A stretch of 64,000 bases of DNA from Roseateles_B flavus (GCF_039872765.1 NZ_JBDPZC010000005.1:248001-312000); one strand, 5' to 3'. Counted from the first letter of the stretch, positions 8,323-19,277 are shown. The notes: a model not told the origin generated them from the sequence alone. Translations and numbers: made by a program.

Positions 8323-9729
8323 TCAGAAGGAGCGCAAGCGTTTCACAACAATTTCTTTGTCGAAGAGTTCGAGTACGGCGTCGACGGAGGGCGTCTGGGC
8401 ACGGCCGCACACCAGCACGCGCACCGGAATGGCCAGCTGCGGCATCTTCAAGCCATGGGCGGTGATCACTTCCTTGATCGCCGCCTGGATGGCCGCCTTC
8501 GTCCATTCCAGACTGACGAACTTGTCAGCCAGGGCCTGCAGCGCCGGGCGGAGGGCATCCGTCAGATGCTGGGCCCGCTCTTCATCACTGGCCTGGACAT
8601 CCGTCACATACATCGACAGCCAGTCCGCCAGAGCGACCGTGGTGCTGCAACGGTCCTTGAACAGCGCGCACATCCGGGCCAGACGAGCCGCTTCCGGCAC
8701 GACCTGACCCCGCTTGCCGAACTGCTGGGCCACCAGCTCGGCCAGGCGGGCGTCGTCGGCCTGCTTGATGTACTGGCCGTTGACCCACTCCAGCTTGGCG
8801 GCATCCCACTGCGCCGGACTCTTGGACAGGTGGCTGCCATCAAACCAGGCCACCAGCTGCTCGCGGCTGAACAGCTCGTCATCGCCATGGCTCCAGCCCA
8901 GGCGAGCCAGGTAGTTGAGCATGGCCTCGGGCAGGTAGCCGTTTTCTTCGTAGGCAGTGACACTGACAGCGCCACGGCGCTTGGACAACTTCTGCCCGTC
9001 ATCGCCCAGGATCACTGGCACATGGCCGAACTTGGGCAGCGGCGCACCCAAGGCCTGGAAGATGTTGATCTGCCAGGGCGTGTTGTTGACGTGCTCGTCG
9101 CCACGGAAGACATGGCTGATGCGCATGTCCCAGTCATCCACCACCACGGCGAAGTTGTAGGTGGGCACGCCGTCGGCGCGCATGATGATGAGGTCGTCGA
9201 TTTCCTTGTTGCCGATGGTGATCGGGCCCTTGACCAGATCGTCCCAGGTGACCGCACCGTCCACCGGATTCGCAAAGCGGATCACCGGCTGCACACCCTC
9301 GGGGATGGCCGGCAAGGTCTTGCCAGCGGCCGGACGCCAGGTGCCGTCATAGCGGCGCTTCTCGCCTCGCGCCTCCTGGGCAGCCTTCATGGCCTCCAGC
9401 TGTTCAGGCGTGGTGTAGCAGCGGTAGGCCTTGCCTTCGGCGATCAGCTGGTCCACGACCGCCTGGTAGCGGTTCAGGCGCTGCATCTGGTAGACGGGGC
9501 CTTCGTCATATTCCAGGCCCAGCCAGTGCATGGAGGCGAGGATCTGGTCGACCGAGTCCTGGGTCGAGCGCGCGACGTCGGTGTCTTCGATGCGCAGCAC
9601 GAACTCGCCGCCGTGGTGGCGAGCGAAAGCCCAGGAAAACAGCGCCGTGCGGGCGGTGCCCAGGTGCAGGAATCCGGTCGGGGACGGCGCAATGCGGGTG
9701 CGCACAGGGGTGGATGCAGAGGTGCTCAT
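8323..9729 (-). CDS. gltX: Glutamate--tRNA ligase
   Basis: This 468-aa class I aminoacyl-tRNA synthetase attaches glutamate to tRNA-Glu in the cytoplasm. The N-terminal Rossmann fold opens with PSPTGFLHLGTART, the HIGH signature appearing as HLGT at residues 22-25. The KMSKS loop appears as KLSKRRG. LRIEDTD and VHVFRGDEH-type motifs (here SHVFRGDEHVNN) are present, and the length is normal for the family. The ATG at 9729 overlaps the metZ stop by 4 nt (ATGA), so the two are co-translated. Two copies of its substrate tRNA-Glu(TTC) are encoded directly downstream on the same strand. Confidence 0.97.
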   Translation of the reverse strand: MSTSASTPVRTRIAPSPTGFLHLGTARTALFSWAFARHHGGEFVLRIEDTDVARSTQDSVDQILASMHWLGLEYDEGPVYQMQRLNRYQAVVDQLIAEGKAYRCYTTPEQLEAMKAAQEARGEKRRYDGTWRPAAGKTLPAIPEGVQPVIRFANPVDGAVTWDDLVKGPITIGNKEIDDLIIMRADGVPTYNFAVVVDDWDMRISHVFRGDEHVNNTPWQINIFQALGAPLPKFGHVPVILGDDGQKLSKRRGAVSVTAYEENGYLPEAMLNYLARLGWSHGDDELFSREQLVAWFDGSHLSKSPAQWDAAKLEWVNGQYIKQADDARLAELVAQQFGKRGQVVPEAARLARMCALFKDRCSTTVALADWLSMYVTDVQASDEERAQHLTDALRPALQALADKFVSLEWTKAAIQAAIKEVITAHGLKMPQLAIPVRVLVCGRAQTPSVDAVLELFDKEIVVKRLRSF

Positions 9730-10970
9730 TCGTGATTCAAGGTGGAAAGTCCGCGCAGCAGGTCATCGGTGATGTCATCGACGTGCTCAAGTCCGACCGA
9801 CAGCCGGATCAGCCCCTGGCCAATGCCGGCCGCCTGGCGCTGGGCTTCGCTCAGCCGGCCATGCGAGGTGGTAGCAGGGTGGGTGATGATGGATTTGGTG
9901 TCACCCAGGTTGGTGGCGATGCTCAGCACGCGGGTGCTGTCGATCACGTGGAAGGCGGCGGCGCGAGCGGCCTCGGGCGTGTCGCCTTTCAGTTCGAAGG
10001 ACAGCACTGCCCCGCCCTGCCCCGACTGCTGGCGCATGGCCAGCTCGTGCTGCGGATGCGAGGGCAACGAGGGGTAGTAGACGCGCGCCACTTCAGGGCG
10101 GGTCTCCAGCCAGCGCGCCACGGCCAGGGCCTGCTCGCTCTGCGCCTTCATGCGCAGCCCCAGGGTCTCGAGGCCCTTGAGCACCACCCAGGCATTGAAG
10201 GGTGACAGCACCATGCCGGCCGTGCGCACCACCGGGCCGAAGACGTCCTTGATCAGCTTGTTCGGGCCACACAGGGCACCGGCCATCACGCGGCCCTGCC
10301 CGTCCATGTACTTGGTGGCCGAATGCATGATGACGTCAGCGCCCATCTTCGCGGGCTGCTGGAGCGCGGGCGACGAGTAGGTGTTGTCCACCACCAGCAA
10401 GGCGCCCGCTGCATGGGCGATGTCCGCCAGCGCCTGAATGTCGCAGACTTCGGTCAGCGGATTCGTGGGCGTCTCGGCGAAGAGCAGGCGCGTGGTGGGT
10501 CGGATCGCATCCCGCCATTCCTGCAGATCGGTCTGCGAGACGAAGCTGGTCTCGACGCCGAACTTGCCGAACTCCTTGGCGAAGAGATTGATGGTGGAGC
10601 CAAAGACCGAGCGCGAGCAGATGACGTGGTCGCCCGCCTTCAGCAGGCCCATGCACAGCAGCAGGATGGCACTCATGCCGCTGGAGGTGCAGATGGCTGC
10701 TTCCGTGCCCTCCATGGCCGCCAGGCGGGCTTCCAGGCTGCGCACGGTGGGATTGCTGGTGCGCGAGTAGGTGAAGTCTTCCGACTGCGAGAAGCGCTGG
10801 GCCGAAGTCGCGGCATCCGGCTGTACATAGGCGCTGGTCAGGAACAGGGCTTCGGAATTCTCGCCATGCTGGCTGGGAGCCAGGGCCGTGCGCACGGCCA
10901 GGGTCTCGGGGCGCAGCCCCTCAGGCAACTGGGCGCGCGCCAGGCGGCGCGCTTCCTCGTTCTCGCTCAT
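9726..10970 (-). CDS. metZ: O-succinylhomoserine sulfhydrylase
   Basis: This 414-aa PLP enzyme of the Cys/Met-metabolism family converts O-succinyl- (or O-acetyl-) homoserine and sulfide to homocysteine in methionine synthesis. Visible hallmarks are SRTSNPTVRSLE, the SSGMSAI stretch, ETPTNPL, VVDNTYSSPALQQP and the PLP lysine in HSATKYMDGQGR. The order purF-metZ-gltX, with ATGA overlaps on both sides, is common in Burkholderiales and supports MetZ over a cystathionine gamma-synthase. Acyl-donor preference cannot be read from the sequence. Confidence 0.92.
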   Translation of the reverse strand: MSENEEARRLARAQLPEGLRPETLAVRTALAPSQHGENSEALFLTSAYVQPDAATSAQRFSQSEDFTYSRTSNPTVRSLEARLAAMEGTEAAICTSSGMSAILLLCMGLLKAGDHVICSRSVFGSTINLFAKEFGKFGVETSFVSQTDLQEWRDAIRPTTRLLFAETPTNPLTEVCDIQALADIAHAAGALLVVDNTYSSPALQQPAKMGADVIMHSATKYMDGQGRVMAGALCGPNKLIKDVFGPVVRTAGMVLSPFNAWVVLKGLETLGLRMKAQSEQALAVARWLETRPEVARVYYPSLPSHPQHELAMRQQSGQGGAVLSFELKGDTPEAARAAAFHVIDSTRVLSIATNLGDTKSIITHPATTSHGRLSEAQRQAAGIGQGLIRLSVGLEHVDDITDDLLRGLSTLNHE

Positions 10971-12481
10971 TGGGCATCGCCCCCGCTCTGAAGGGCGAGG
11001 CGCGTGCGGGCAGGACCGTCTTCCTCGTCGCCTTGGCTCTTGCGCTGAGCCTGCATGGTGGCGAAGTCCTCTGCCGAGACGTCGCCGGTGATGTAGGTGC
11101 CGTCGAAGCAGGAGGCCTCGAAGCCCTTCAGGCCCGGCCGAAGGGCGGCCACGACGCGCTTCATGGCATCCACGTCCTGGTAGATCAGGGCATCGGCCCC
11201 GATGTACTGGCGCACCTCTTCGATGCTGCGGCCATGGGCGATCAGCTCTTCCTTCGTCGGCATGTCAATGCCATAGACATTGGGGAAGCGCACCGGCGGC
11301 GCGGCCGAGGCCAGGTAGACCTTGTTGGCGCCGGCCTCGCGGGCCATCTGCACGATCTCCTTGGAGGTGGTGCCGCGCACGATGGAGTCATCCACCAGCA
11401 GCACATTGCGGCCCTTGAACTCCAGGCCGATGGCATTGAGCTTCTGGCGCACCGACTTCTTGCGCGCGCCCTGCCCCGGCATGATGAAGGTGCGGCCCAC
11501 GTAGCGGTTCTTCACAAAGCCCTCGCGATAGGGCTTGCCGATCTTGTGGGCCAATTGCATGGCCGAGGGACGGCTGGACTCGGGAATGGGGATGACCACG
11601 TCGATCTCGCTGGGCGGCATGGTCGAGATCAGGCGCTGAGCCAGTGTTTCGCCCATGTTCAGGCGGGCCTGGTAGACCGAGATGCCGTCCATCACGGAAT
11701 CCGGGCGCGCCAGGTAGACGAACTCGAACATGCAGGGATTCAGCGAAGGGTTTTCGGCGCACTGCTCGGTGTGGACCTGCCCCTGCGTGTCGATGAAGAT
11801 GGCCTCGCCGGGGGCCACGTCGCGGTCCAGCTTCACGCCCGTGCCTTCCAGCGCCACGCTCTCGCTGGCCACCATCACGTCACCGTTGGCGCCATGGCCG
11901 AAGCACAGCGGGCGGATGCCGAAGGGGTCGCGGAAAGCCAGCAGGCCGTGGCCCGCGATCAGGGCGATCACCCCATAGGAGCCCTTGATGCGCTTGTGCA
12001 CGGCACGCACGGCCTTGAACACGGCCTGAGGCGTCAGCGGCAGTTCGCGGGCGACCTGTTCCAGTTCGTGGGCCAGCACGTTGAGCAGCACCTCGGAGTC
12101 GCTCTCCGTGTTGATGTGGCGGCGGTCGACGGCGAAGAGTTCCTGCTTCAGCGCATGGGCGTTGGTCAGGTTGCCGTTGTGCACCAGCACGATGCCAAAG
12201 GGCGCGTTGACGTAGAAGGGCTGGGCTTCTTCCTCGTTGTAGGCATTGCCGGCGGTCGGGTAGCGGACCTGGCCCAGGCCTACATTGCCCGGCAGCGCGC
12301 GCATGTTGCGGGTGCGGAAGACGTCGCGCACCATGCCGCGAGCCTTGTGCATGAAGCACTTGTTGCCCTGCATGGTGACGATGCCGGCGGCATCCTGGCC
12401 GCGGTGCTGCAGCAGCAGCAGCGCGTCATAGATCAGCTGGTTGACCGGCGTCTGGGATATCACACCAACGATGCCACACAT
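10967..12481 (-). CDS. purF: Amidophosphoribosyltransferase
   Basis: This 504-aa enzyme makes phosphoribosylamine from PRPP and glutamine, the first committed step of purine synthesis. The start at 12481 is fixed by the N-terminal nucleophile: MCGIVGV, with Cys2 exposed after removal of Met. A longer frame upstream is ignored for that reason. GAGGAAGAG lies just before the ATG. The N-terminal glutaminase domain is followed by a phosphoribosyltransferase domain with the PRPP loop VLLVDDSIVRGTTSKE and the segment ESSRPSAMQLA. The stop overlaps the start of metZ; cvpA lies 77 bp upstream, as in many proteobacteria. Confidence 0.97.
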   Translation of the reverse strand: MCGIVGVISQTPVNQLIYDALLLLQHRGQDAAGIVTMQGNKCFMHKARGMVRDVFRTRNMRALPGNVGLGQVRYPTAGNAYNEEEAQPFYVNAPFGIVLVHNGNLTNAHALKQELFAVDRRHINTESDSEVLLNVLAHELEQVARELPLTPQAVFKAVRAVHKRIKGSYGVIALIAGHGLLAFRDPFGIRPLCFGHGANGDVMVASESVALEGTGVKLDRDVAPGEAIFIDTQGQVHTEQCAENPSLNPCMFEFVYLARPDSVMDGISVYQARLNMGETLAQRLISTMPPSEIDVVIPIPESSRPSAMQLAHKIGKPYREGFVKNRYVGRTFIMPGQGARKKSVRQKLNAIGLEFKGRNVLLVDDSIVRGTTSKEIVQMAREAGANKVYLASAAPPVRFPNVYGIDMPTKEELIAHGRSIEEVRQYIGADALIYQDVDAMKRVVAALRPGLKGFEASCFDGTYITGDVSAEDFATMQAQRKSQGDEEDGPARTRLALQSGGDAQ

Positions 12482-12558
12482 GTTCTCTTCCTCGACTTGT
12501 CGGCTTCCTGGGCTGGAAGCACTCGCTACGATACACAGGGCCCGGGCGCTTGTGGCGC

Positions 12559-13047
12559 TCAGGCCGGGATGAATTTGTTGACCGACTCCGGCAACAGGGG
12601 ATGCAGCACCCGCAGCCCCGACTGCAGCCATGGCGCCAGCGCGGAGCCCTGCCAGGGCTCAGACTGCACCAGCGGCGTCATGCCCACCAGCAGGGCCACG
12701 AGCAGGCCGATGAACAGCCCGCGCAAGGCGCCGAAGCCGCCACCGCCGAGGCGGTCCAGCCAGGACAGCGGCGAGGCCTGGATCAGCGCGCGGACCAGCT
12801 TGGCCACCAGGCTCCAGACCACCAGGATGGCGATGAATGCGAGCACCAGCCCGGCCGCATGGCTCAGCGTCGGGCCCAGGCGCCCCTCGGGCAGCAGGTC
12901 CTGCACCACAGGCGCGAGCCAGGGTGACAGCAGGTAGGCGACAAGCCAGCCGGCAAGCGCGAGCACCTCATACACGAGGCCCCGCCACAGCCCCACGGCG
13001 ACGGACAGGCCCAGGACGATCAACAGGGACAAGTCGACCCAGCCCAT
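12559..13047 (-). CDS. cvpA: CvpA family inner-membrane protein
   Basis: This 162-aa protein has four clear hydrophobic segments (about residues 5-22, 27-45, 63-82 and 103-123), the usual CvpA layout. The conserved WRGLVYEVLALAGW segment follows helix 1, and a Gly-rich loop (LDRLGGGGFGALRG) precedes helix 4. CvpA is linked to colicin V production and envelope-stress tolerance in enterobacteria; its molecular role is not settled. It lies between the SPOR protein (4-bp gap) and purF, the conserved neighbourhood. Confidence 0.92.
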   Translation of the reverse strand: MGWVDLSLLIVLGLSVAVGLWRGLVYEVLALAGWLVAYLLSPWLAPVVQDLLPEGRLGPTLSHAAGLVLAFIAILVVWSLVAKLVRALIQASPLSWLDRLGGGGFGALRGLFIGLLVALLVGMTPLVQSEPWQGSALAPWLQSGLRVLHPLLPESVNKFIPA

Positions 13048-13051
13048 CGGA

Positions 13052-13957
13052 TCAGAGCGTCAGCACCGTGCCGGACAGGCCGCCACCACGCAGCTTGGCA
13101 GCCGCGCGATCGGCTTCCTCACGACTGGCAAAGGGGCCCACGCGCACGCGAATGCGCTTGCCGTCCGGCGTTTCGATCGCCTGCGTGTAGGTCTTCAAGC
13201 CCAGCTTCTCGACCTTGCCCCGCACGTCCTGCGCCGCCTTGGCCTCGGCAAAGGCGCCCACCTGCACGATGAAGCGGGCGCCAGCCACGGCATCGGGCTT
13301 CTTGTCGGCAGGCTTGGGCGGCTCACGCCCTTCCAGCAGGGCCTGGGCGCGGGCGGCGTCGGCCTCACGCTCGGACTGAGGGCGGACATGCGCCTTGTCC
13401 TGTGGCTTCTCGGTGGCTTTCTCAGCCGGCTTTTCGGCGGGCTTCTCGGCAGGCTTGGCCGAGGCCTTGTCCTGCGGCTTTTCCGGCACCTTGTCAGCGG
13501 GCTTGCGCGGCTCCGGCCTGGGCTCCGCCTTGGGTTCGGGCTTGCTGGCGGCCTCCTTGCGGGCCTCGGGGTGCGTGTCCTGCCTGGGCGTCTCGGTGGG
13601 TTTCACCGGCTCTGCCACCGGCGGGGGCACTTCGTTCACGATGCCGGTGCCCTGCTCCGCAGGCGCTGCCGCGTGGCGTTCAGCGCTGGCGGCCGGCGCG
13701 GTGGCCACGGGCACGCTCAGGGGCGGCAGGCCGTCCTTCTTGGGGATCTCGATGGGCAGGTCCACCGGCACGGGTCGCGGCTGGGTCTCGAAGACCAGCG
13801 GGAAGGCGATCACGCCGGCCGCCACCAGCACCGCTGCGCCGATCAGGCGCCGCCTGGCGCGCAGGCGCAGCTGCTGCACGGCATCCAGCCCCTCGGCCAC
13901 TGGCTTGGCCGCCGTCTTGTTGTCCTCGGCACGCTTGAAGAATGACAGCAAACCCAT
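13052..13957 (-). CDS. SPOR-domain cell-division protein (DedD-like)
   Basis: This 301-aa protein has a short cytoplasmic N-terminus, one membrane helix (about residues 38-56, RRRLIGAAVLVAAGVIAFPLV) and a long Pro/Lys/Glu/Ala-rich linker with KPAEKPAEK-type repeats (about residues 110-205). A C-terminal SPOR domain of some 75 residues begins at RFIVQVGAFAEAKAAQ and includes RIRVRVGPFASREEADRA. SPOR domains bind denuded peptidoglycan at division septa. The folC-dedD-cvpA-purF order is conserved and suggests a DedD-type role. Confidence 0.9.
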   Translation of the reverse strand: MGLLSFFKRAEDNKTAAKPVAEGLDAVQQLRLRARRRLIGAAVLVAAGVIAFPLVFETQPRPVPVDLPIEIPKKDGLPPLSVPVATAPAASAERHAAAPAEQGTGIVNEVPPPVAEPVKPTETPRQDTHPEARKEAASKPEPKAEPRPEPRKPADKVPEKPQDKASAKPAEKPAEKPAEKATEKPQDKAHVRPQSEREADAARAQALLEGREPPKPADKKPDAVAGARFIVQVGAFAEAKAAQDVRGKVEKLGLKTYTQAIETPDGKRIRVRVGPFASREEADRAAAKLRGGGLSGTVLTL

Positions 13958-14056
13958 GTGTGATGCGGCACCTTGGAGAGCCGGAGATGGACGGCGCCAG
14001 GGCCGCGTGAGACAGGCGTTGGGACTCGGTCAGCCCGGTGGAGGGCGGGAGCAGGC

Positions 14057-15418
14057 TCAGGGCTTGGCAGCCGCTGCACCGGCCGTCAGCCTGGGCACAC
14101 CGTCCTTCAGCACACCGCCCACGGTGTAGAAGGAACCGAAGACCAGAATTCTATCAGCGGGGTCCGCCTCGGCCGCGGCGGCGGCCAGGGCGGATTGCGG
14201 GTCTGCGTGCTGGGCGACGCTGACCTCCTTGGGCGTCTTCAGTCCTCCCTGCGCCTGCAGCGCGGCAAAGCGCTCCGCCAGGGCGGCGGCGGTCGCGGCC
14301 CGGGGCAGCGGCAGATCACAGAAATGCCAGCAGTCGACCAGGGGCGCGATGCGCGCGAGGATCTCCGCCAGGTCCTTGTCCGCCATGGCACCGAAGACGG
14401 CATGAGTACGCGGGAAGAAGCCCATCTGGTCCAGGTTCTGGGCCAGGGCCGCGATGGCATGGGGGTTGTGGGCCACATCCAGCACCAGGGCCGGCTGGCC
14501 CGGCACCACCTGGAATCGCCCCGGCAGTTCCACCAGGGCCAGACCGGTGCGGACCGCCTGGGCGCTGATCGGCAACTGCTCGTACAAGGCCTCGAACACG
14601 GCCAGCACGCCCGAGGCATTCAGCAGCTGGTTGACGCCGCGCAGCGCCGGAAAGGCCAGACCGCTGAACTTGCGCTGGCGCCCTGCCCACTGCCATTGCT
14701 GGCGGTCGCCGCCATAGCTGAAGTCCTTGCCCAGCTGGCGCAGATCGGCGCCGACGGCCGCGGCATGCGCCGCCAGGCTGGCCGGCGGCATGGGGTCGCT
14801 GACGACCACCGGCTTGCCCGGGCGCATGATGTGGGCCTTCTCCCGCCCCACGGACTCGCGGTCCGGGCCGAGGTACTCCACGTGGTCGAGGTCGATGCTG
14901 GTGATCACCGCGCAATCGGCGTCGATGGTGTTGACGGCATCCAGCCGCCCGCCCAGCCCCACCTCCAGGATGACCAGGTCCAGCGGCTCCGCCGCCAGGC
15001 GGCTCAGGATGGCCAGCGTCGTGAACTCGAAATAGGTCAGGGCCACCTCGCCGCGCGCCGCTTCGACGGCCTCGAAGTGCGGCAGCAGGCTGTCGGCATC
15101 GACCGGCGCCCCGCCCACACGGCAGCGCTCCTGGAAATGCACCAGGTGCGGCTTGATGTACAGACCCACCCGGTAGCCGGCCTGCAGGGCGATTGACTCC
15201 AACATCGCACAGGTCGAGCCCTTGCCATTGGTGCCCGCCACCATCACCACCGGCGCCTGGAAGCGCAGGCCCAGGCGATCCCGCAGGGTGTTGACCCGGG
15301 CCAGGGTCATGTCGATTTCCTTGGGGTGCAGGCGCTCGCAGTGGGCCAGCCAGTCGTCCAGGCGCTGCTGGGCGGCACTGGCGGGGGCGCTCTGGTGGGC
15401 AATCGGGGCGGTGGTCAT
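14057..15418 (-). CDS. folC: Bifunctional folylpolyglutamate/dihydrofolate synthase
   Basis: This 453-aa Mur-ligase-family enzyme joins glutamate to dihydropteroate and adds polyglutamate tails to folates. The ATP loop is VMVAGTNGKGSTCAML near residue 60. Other landmarks are the folate-binding FQERCRVGG region, LEVGLGGRLDAVN, ITSIDLDHVEYLG and DVAHNPHA in the C-terminal ligase domain. The length is typical. A terminator separates it from accD upstream, so it may begin its own transcript. It is followed 99 bp later by the SPOR gene. Confidence 0.95.
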   Translation of the reverse strand: MTTAPIAHQSAPASAAQQRLDDWLAHCERLHPKEIDMTLARVNTLRDRLGLRFQAPVVMVAGTNGKGSTCAMLESIALQAGYRVGLYIKPHLVHFQERCRVGGAPVDADSLLPHFEAVEAARGEVALTYFEFTTLAILSRLAAEPLDLVILEVGLGGRLDAVNTIDADCAVITSIDLDHVEYLGPDRESVGREKAHIMRPGKPVVVSDPMPPASLAAHAAAVGADLRQLGKDFSYGGDRQQWQWAGRQRKFSGLAFPALRGVNQLLNASGVLAVFEALYEQLPISAQAVRTGLALVELPGRFQVVPGQPALVLDVAHNPHAIAALAQNLDQMGFFPRTHAVFGAMADKDLAEILARIAPLVDCWHFCDLPLPRAATAAALAERFAALQAQGGLKTPKEVSVAQHADPQSALAAAAAEADPADRILVFGSFYTVGGVLKDGVPRLTAGAAAAKP

Positions 15419-15439
15419 GGGCGGGAGTGTCCGGAATGC

Positions 15440-15466
15440 AAAACGGCCAGGCTGGGGGCCTGGCCG
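15440..15466 (-). terminator. Intrinsic terminator after accD
   Basis: On the minus strand CGGCCAGGC and GCCTGGCCG form a perfect 9-bp stem around a 5-base loop, followed by TTTTG. It lies in the 69-bp gap between accD and folC. The U-tract is short, so termination may be partial. Confidence 0.6.
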
Positions 15467-15487
15467 CGAGGGGGCGACGACGCCGGA

Positions 15488-16360
15488 TCAGGCGACGGCG
15501 TCAGAGCTCTGGCGCTGCAGCATGGCCAGCTGGCGGGCGATGGTCTCGCGGAGCTGACGGCGGTCCACGATCATGTCCACGGCACCCTTTTCCATCAGGA
15601 ATTCGGCGCGCTGGAAGCCCGGCGGCAACTTTTCGCGCACGGTGTTCTCGATCACGCGGGGGCCCGCAAAGCCGATCAGGGCCTTGGGCTCGGCGATGAC
15701 GATGTCACCCACAAAGGCAAAGGAGGCCGAGACGCCGCCCATGGTCGGGTCGGTCAGCACGCTGATGTAGGGGAGCTTGGCCTTGGCCAGGCGGGTCAGC
15801 GCGGCATTGGTCTTGGCCATCTGCATCAGGGACAGCAGGCCTTCCTGCATGCGGGCACCGCCGGTGGCGGTGAAGCAGATGAAGGGCGTCTTCTGCTCGA
15901 TGGCAGTTTCCACGCCGCGGGCAAAGCGCTCGCCGACCACGGAGCCCATGGAGCCGCCCATGAAGTCGAACTCGAAGCAGGCGGCCACCACGGGCACGCT
16001 CATCACGGCGCCGCCGATCACCACGAGGGCGTCGGTCTCGCCGGTGGTCTCGAGGGCTTCCTTGAGGCGGTCCGGGTACTTCTTGCTGTCCTTGAACTTC
16101 AGGGCATCGACCGGGATGACTTCCTGGCCGATCTCATAGCGCCCTTCCCCGTCCAGGAAGGCGTTCAGGCGTGCACGGGCACCGATGCGGTGGTGATGGC
16201 TGCACTTGGGGCAGACATTGATGTTCTGCTCCAGGTCGGTCTTGTAGAGCACCGTCTCGCAGGACGGGCACTTGATCCACAGCCCTTCAGGCACGGTGCG
16301 ACGCTCGGCGGCCTCGCTTTGCTGCATCTTGGGCGGCAGAAGTTTCTCAAGCCAACTCAT
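15488..16360 (-). CDS. accD: Acetyl-CoA carboxylase carboxyltransferase beta subunit
   Basis: This 290-aa subunit works with AccA to move carbon dioxide from biotin to acetyl-CoA, making malonyl-CoA for fatty-acid synthesis. The N-terminal zinc ribbon is intact (C31, C34, C50, C53). The crotonase-like core shows VVAACFEFDFMGGSMGSVVGE, GGARMQEG and GFAGPRVIENTV. The length is normal. It follows trpA by 92 bp, as in many proteobacteria. Confidence 0.97.
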   Translation of the reverse strand: MSWLEKLLPPKMQQSEAAERRTVPEGLWIKCPSCETVLYKTDLEQNINVCPKCSHHHRIGARARLNAFLDGEGRYEIGQEVIPVDALKFKDSKKYPDRLKEALETTGETDALVVIGGAVMSVPVVAACFEFDFMGGSMGSVVGERFARGVETAIEQKTPFICFTATGGARMQEGLLSLMQMAKTNAALTRLAKAKLPYISVLTDPTMGGVSASFAFVGDIVIAEPKALIGFAGPRVIENTVREKLPPGFQRAEFLMEKGAVDMIVDRRQLRETIARQLAMLQRQSSDAVA

Positions 16361-16393
16361 GGGCAGACTCCTTCGTCTCAGGTCTCGTTTTCG

Positions 16394-16426
16394 GGCGACC
16401 CACCGCCTCTTGGGTGATGGGTCGCC
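16394..16426. other. Hairpin between trpA and accD
   Basis: GGCGACCCA (16394-16402) is the exact reverse complement of TGGGTCGCC (16418-16426). No U-run follows on either strand, so an mRNA-processing or stabilising hairpin is more likely than a terminator. Confidence 0.45.
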
Positions 16427-16452
16427 GGGGTCAGCAGGGGCGTCAGCCCTCT

Positions 16453-17258
16453 TCAGCTGCGAGGCAAGGCGTCCAGCGCCTCGCGGATCTCGCGGATGAA
16501 GGCCGCCCCGGTGGAAGCCACATTATCGCGTGCTTCGACCTCCAGCAGCTGAACCAGGCGGGAACCGATCACCACGGCATCGGAAACGCGGGCCACGGCC
16601 TGGGCGGTGGCCGCATCGCGGATACCGAATCCCACCCCCACCGGCACCGAAACCCGGGCCCGGATGCGCGGCACCATGCGGGCCACGGCCTCGGTGTCCA
16701 GGTGCCCCGCCCCGGTCACGCCCTTCAGCGAAACGTAGTAGACATAGCCACTGGCCACCTTGCCGACGCTGGCCATCCGCTCGTCCGTGGACGTGGGCGC
16801 CAGCAGGAAGATGGGGTCCAGCCCGGCGGATTTCATCAGGCCGGCGAAGGCCTCGCATTCCTCGGGCGGGTAGTCGACGATCAGCACGCCATCCACGCCA
16901 GCCGCCTTGGCATCGGCCACGAAAGCGGCCTGGCCATAGCGCTCCACAGGATTGGCATAGCCCATCAGCACCACGGGCGTCTCGCCATCCAGCTCACGGA
17001 AGGCTCGCACATAGGCCAGCACCTGCTTCAGACCGATGCCATGGGTCAGCGCGCGTTCGGCGGCCTTCTGGATCACGGGGCCGTCTGCCATGGGATCGGA
17101 GAAGGGCACGCCCAGCTCGATGACGTCGGCGCCGGCACGGGCCATGGCCAGCATCAGCTCGACCGTGCAGTCCGGGAAGGGATCGCCGGCGGTGACGTAG
17201 GGAATGAGGGCCTTGCGGCCCTGCGCGGCCAGGCGGGCGAAGGTGGACTGGATGCGGC

Positions 17259-17262
<4 letters not shown>
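16453..17262 (-). CDS. trpA: Tryptophan synthase alpha chain
   Basis: This 269-aa TIM-barrel subunit cleaves indole-3-glycerol phosphate and passes indole to TrpB. The start at 17262 (MSRIQSTF) overlaps the trpB stop by 4 nt (ATGA); an upstream in-frame ATG would lie deep inside trpB. Visible motifs are ALIPYVTAGDP, DVIELGVPFSDPMADGP containing the catalytic Glu, GVLIVDYPPEE with the catalytic Asp, and the phosphate-binding GFGIRDAATA. Confidence 0.97.
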
Positions 17263-18557
<1,295 letters not shown>

Positions 18558-18601
18558 GATGGTTCTCTCTTCAGGGGCCGAGCCACCCATCCCGGGCGGG
18601 C

Positions 18602-19243
18602 TCAGCCGGCATCTTCAAGGCGGGCATCCGCTTCACGGACAGCCTCGCAGAACTGACGCATCAGCAGGGGGTTCTTGAGGCCCTTGGCCTCCTCCACCCC
18701 GGAGCTGACGTCAACGGCCCAGGGCCGGACGCGAAGAATCCCTTCGATCACATTTCCGGCATGCAACCCACCAGACAAAACGACTGGAGAGGGCACGTTT
18801 CGAGGAAGCAGTGACCAATCGAAGACCTTTCCACCACCACCATAGCCCTCGACATGGGCGTCGACGAGCATGGCCTGGGCGCTAGAGAACTGTTGGGCGA
18901 AGTCTAGCAAATCAAAGCCGGGGCTCATGCGTGCCGCACGGATATAGGGCCGCGCCATGCGCTCGCACTGCTGCGGCGTCTCGTCGCCATGGAACTGCAG
19001 CAGCAGGTTCGGCAGCGCCGCCATGGCCTCGGCCAGCAGTTCATCGCTGGCATTGACGAAGAGGCCCACAGGCGTGACGAAGGGCGGCAGGCGCCGCGCC
19101 AGTTCGGCGGCGCGCAGCGGACTCACGTGGCGCGGGCTCTTTTCATAGAAGACAAAGCCGATGGCATCGGCCCCGGCCTGGACGGCGAAGTCCAGGTCCT
19201 GCTCGCGGGTCAGGCCGCAGATCTTGATGCGTGTTCGGGTCAT
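18602..19243 (-). CDS. trpF: Phosphoribosylanthranilate isomerase
   Basis: This 213-aa TIM-barrel enzyme catalyses the Amadori rearrangement of phosphoribosylanthranilate. The start at 19243 gives MTRTRIKICGLTREQD, with the catalytic Cys in KICGLT. The catalytic Asp lies in VLVDAHVEGYGG, the equivalent of the usual DT/S motif. VLSGGLHAGNV and DVSSGVEEAKGLKN form the phosphate site. The gene sits between truA and trpB, 34 and 44 bp away, in the conserved truA-trpF-trpB-trpA order. Confidence 0.96.
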   Translation of the reverse strand: MTRTRIKICGLTREQDLDFAVQAGADAIGFVFYEKSPRHVSPLRAAELARRLPPFVTPVGLFVNASDELLAEAMAALPNLLLQFHGDETPQQCERMARPYIRAARMSPGFDLLDFAQQFSSAQAMLVDAHVEGYGGGGKVFDWSLLPRNVPSPVVLSGGLHAGNVIEGILRVRPWAVDVSSGVEEAKGLKNPLLMRQFCEAVREADARLEDAG

Positions 19244-19277
19244 CGCTGCTCTCCCAGGCTGGACCGCGGCAAGGGCC

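Noticed and set aside
10970..12937. 655-codon plus-strand frame opposite purF and cvpA
   Set aside because: No motifs, His/Gly/Asp-rich composition typical of antisense frames; purF is clearly genuine on the other strand.
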